This document shows, one piece after another, positions 5,931 through 7,028 of a stretch of 7,028 nt of DNA. Below the pieces are notes generated by a model. It saw only the letters and a program-made list of their open reading frames with translations, was not told the DNA's origin and did not search any database. The DNA is from Firmicutes bacterium UBA6648 (lineage in GTDB: Bacteria > Bacillota > Clostridia > Peptostreptococcales > Anaerovoracaceae), in assembly GCA_002455605.1 (NCBI GenBank), contig DKLE01000066.1, positions 4,971 through 11,998 on the forward strand, written 5' to 3'. The position numbers were made by a program, and so were the translations under genes. Every line of letters starts with the position of its first letter. Positions within the stretch are counted from its first letter, which is position 1.

Positions 5931-6680
5931 ATGAAAGAAGAGAAAGACATGAAAAAGGATGTTTACAGGGGGCGAGTTTTAGTGACAGGAGCCTCCAGAG
6001 GTATAGGACTGGAGATTACTAAAATATTTGCGGAAAATCAATATCTGGTCTATGCAAATTATCATAAAAATATGAACGAACTGAACGGGGTTATCAGCGG
6101 TTTTAATCAAGAAAAAACATTCATTATTCCAGTTATGGCGGATGTTTCCAATGAGACCGATGTAGCGGAGATGATATCTAAGGTGGGAGAAATAGATATT
6201 CTCATTAATAATGCAGGGATTTCACAATTTAAGATGTTTATGGATATAACGGAAGAAGATTGGGACCAGATGCTGCGAATTAATTTGAAATCCGTCTATT
6301 TATGTACACAGGCTGCCATACGTTATATGCTTAGTAACAAGAAAGGCAAAATCATTAATATTTCCTCCATATGGGGAGTTACAGGAGGGGCCTGCGAAGT
6401 CCATTATTCTGCTGCTAAGGCAGGGGTTATCGGCTTTACTAAAGCATTGGCAAAGGAGATGGGGCCTTCAGGAATACAGGTTAATTGTATTGCTCCGGGG
6501 GCTGTGGACACAGACATGAATAAGGAATTGAGCAAAGCTGATAGAAAGGTTTTGCTTGAAGAAACTCCATTGAAGAAGATGGGAACTCCAGCAGATATAG
6601 CTAAGGCTGCTCTTTTTCTGGCTCAGGACGAATTTACTACAGGAGAGGTACTCAATATAAACGGAGGGCTTTATATTTAA
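5931..6680 (+). CDS. Short-chain dehydrogenase/reductase, YmfI-like (possible EF-P 5-aminopentanone reductase)
   Basis: Classical NAD(P)H-dependent Rossmann-fold SDR. In 249-residue numbering it shows the cofactor loop TGASRGIG (19-26), NNAG (93-96), Asn118, catalytic Ser146 in NISSIWG, Tyr159-x3-Lys163, and the PG turn at 189-190. The stretch SSIWGVTGGACEVHYS (145-160), followed by the IAPGAVDTDM stretch (187-196), recalls Bacillus YmfI, which reduces the 5-aminopentanone modification on elongation factor P. FabG proteins differ here, and no fatty-acid genes are nearby. This is from memory of the family, so FabG-like or another reductase stays possible. The ATG at 5931 has no well-spaced Shine-Dalgarno; AAAGGA is about 17 bases away. 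The ATG at 5949 (243 residues) follows weak GAAGAG and gives the more usual SDR N-terminus. Confidence 0.85.
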   Translation: MKEEKDMKKDVYRGRVLVTGASRGIGLEITKIFAENQYLVYANYHKNMNELNGVISGFNQEKTFIIPVMADVSNETDVAEMISKVGEIDILINNAGISQFKMFMDITEEDWDQMLRINLKSVYLCTQAAIRYMLSNKKGKIINISSIWGVTGGACEVHYSAAKAGVIGFTKALAKEMGPSGIQVNCIAPGAVDTDMNKELSKADRKVLLEETPLKKMGTPADIAKAALFLAQDEFTTGEVLNINGGLYI

Positions 6681-6733
6681 CCATACAGTACCCTCATTGG
6701 AAAAATAAAACATGAATCAGTTGTGTATTCAAG

Positions 6734-6764
6734 AAAAATAGGCGGGAATTCCTGCCTATTTTTT
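6734..6764 (+). terminator. Rho-independent terminator after the SDR gene
   Basis: Bases 6734-6746 pair with 6751-6763 over 13 bp (one G-U pair) around an AATT loop, and six T residues occupy 6759-6764. The A-rich 5' side makes it potentially active in both directions. It lies 53 bases after the stop codon. Confidence 0.9.
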
Positions 6765-7014
6765 ATTTATGCTGATATTACGCCTAAAAAACTATAACAA
6801 GAGTGTAATAAAACTGTATGTATTATAAATCAATATTAATTGATACAAATATATAGATATAAGTATAAATTTAGAATAAATAATTAACTGTATATATTGA
6901 AATACTTATAATTGCATATTTTATAAATATCAATTTAAATATATAATATGCATGTAACGTTAAGGAAAATGCGCGCAAATCCATATGAATTTATTTAAAT
7001 GATTGGAGAATATA
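6765..7014 (+). other. Extremely AT-rich non-coding leader of the next gene
   Basis: No gene is visible between the terminator and the ATG at 7015. Counting by hand, 6821-6950 has 14 G or C in 130 bases (about 11%). It contains a 9-bp inverted repeat (TATAAGTAT 6858-6866, ATACTTATA 6902-6910), a 6-bp repeat ATCAAT/ATTGAT (6829-6834, 6839-6844), and a perfect TATAAT (6942-6947) with no good -35. A row of short palindromes follows, including TAACGTTA (6955-6962) and TGCGCGCA (6970-6977). This is probably the promoter and operator region of the gene that starts at 7015. Confidence 0.5.
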
Positions 7015-7028
7015 ATGATGGGTGAAAA
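7015..7028 (+). CDS. Start of an unidentified gene, cut by the window edge
   Basis: TTGGAGAA upstream places GGAG (7005-7008) six bases before ATG 7015 and nine before the adjacent ATG 7018. The reading begins Met-Met-Gly-Glu or Met-Gly-Glu and runs off the window. A proper ribosome binding site and a long AT-rich leader support a real gene, but the product cannot be guessed from four codons. Confidence 0.5.

Noticed and set aside
5931..6680. Annotation of the SDR as FabG, 3-oxoacyl-ACP reductase
   Set aside because: The active-site flanking sequence is unlike typical FabG and no fatty-acid biosynthesis gene is adjacent; kept only as an alternative.
6468..6713. Minus-strand open frame of 81 codons over the SDR end
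   Set aside because: Mostly antisense to the conserved SDR C-terminus and has no recognisable motif.
6953..6966. CcpA cre-like site around TGTAACGTTA
   Set aside because: The base expected between AA and CG in the cre consensus is missing, so the match fails at the core.

Overview
The window looks like chromosomal housekeeping DNA from a low-G+C Gram-positive anaerobe, most likely a member of Clostridia (Bacillota). Reasons: AT-rich non-coding DNA; strong AGGAGG-type ribosome binding sites; rho-independent terminators; the glycolytic order pgk-tpiA-eno followed by secG; a Clostridia-style K+-dependent membrane pyrophosphatase. The genus cannot be named from the sequence alone. All recognised genes lie on the + strand.

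Layout. Bases 1-44 are the end of an upstream transcription unit (gap is expected there but not recognisable) plus the pgk leader. Then come pgk (45-1229), tpiA (1288-2037) and eno (2057-3349), a lower-glycolysis operon closed by a strong terminator at 3391-3436. A promoter whose -35 box overlaps the 3' arm of that terminator appears to drive secG (3486-3716). A 118-base gap holds a candidate promoter and a long stem-loop just upstream of the ribosome binding site of hppA (3835-5853), a membrane-bound ion-pumping pyrophosphatase with its own terminator (5880-5908). Next is a short-chain dehydrogenase (5931-6680, real start possibly 5949) whose active-site region resembles YmfI, the EF-P 5-aminopentanone reductase, more than FabG. 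It ends in a terminator at 6734-6764. A roughly 250-base, extremely AT-rich leader then leads to the first codons of another gene at 7015.

Function. Pgk, TpiA and Eno carry out triose-phosphate interconversion, one ATP-forming step and formation of phosphoenolpyruvate. The phosphoglycerate mutase gene often found between tpiA and eno is absent, so that step must be encoded elsewhere. HppA recovers energy from biosynthetic pyrophosphate as an ion gradient, which suits an anaerobe with limited ATP yield. SecG belongs to the protein export channel.

I found no mobile element, CRISPR array, tRNA, rRNA, phage gene or clearly new multi-gene system. The most interesting non-coding signal is the structured hppA leader, where one stem arm is complementary both to its partner and to a repeated copy of that partner overlapping the ribosome binding site.
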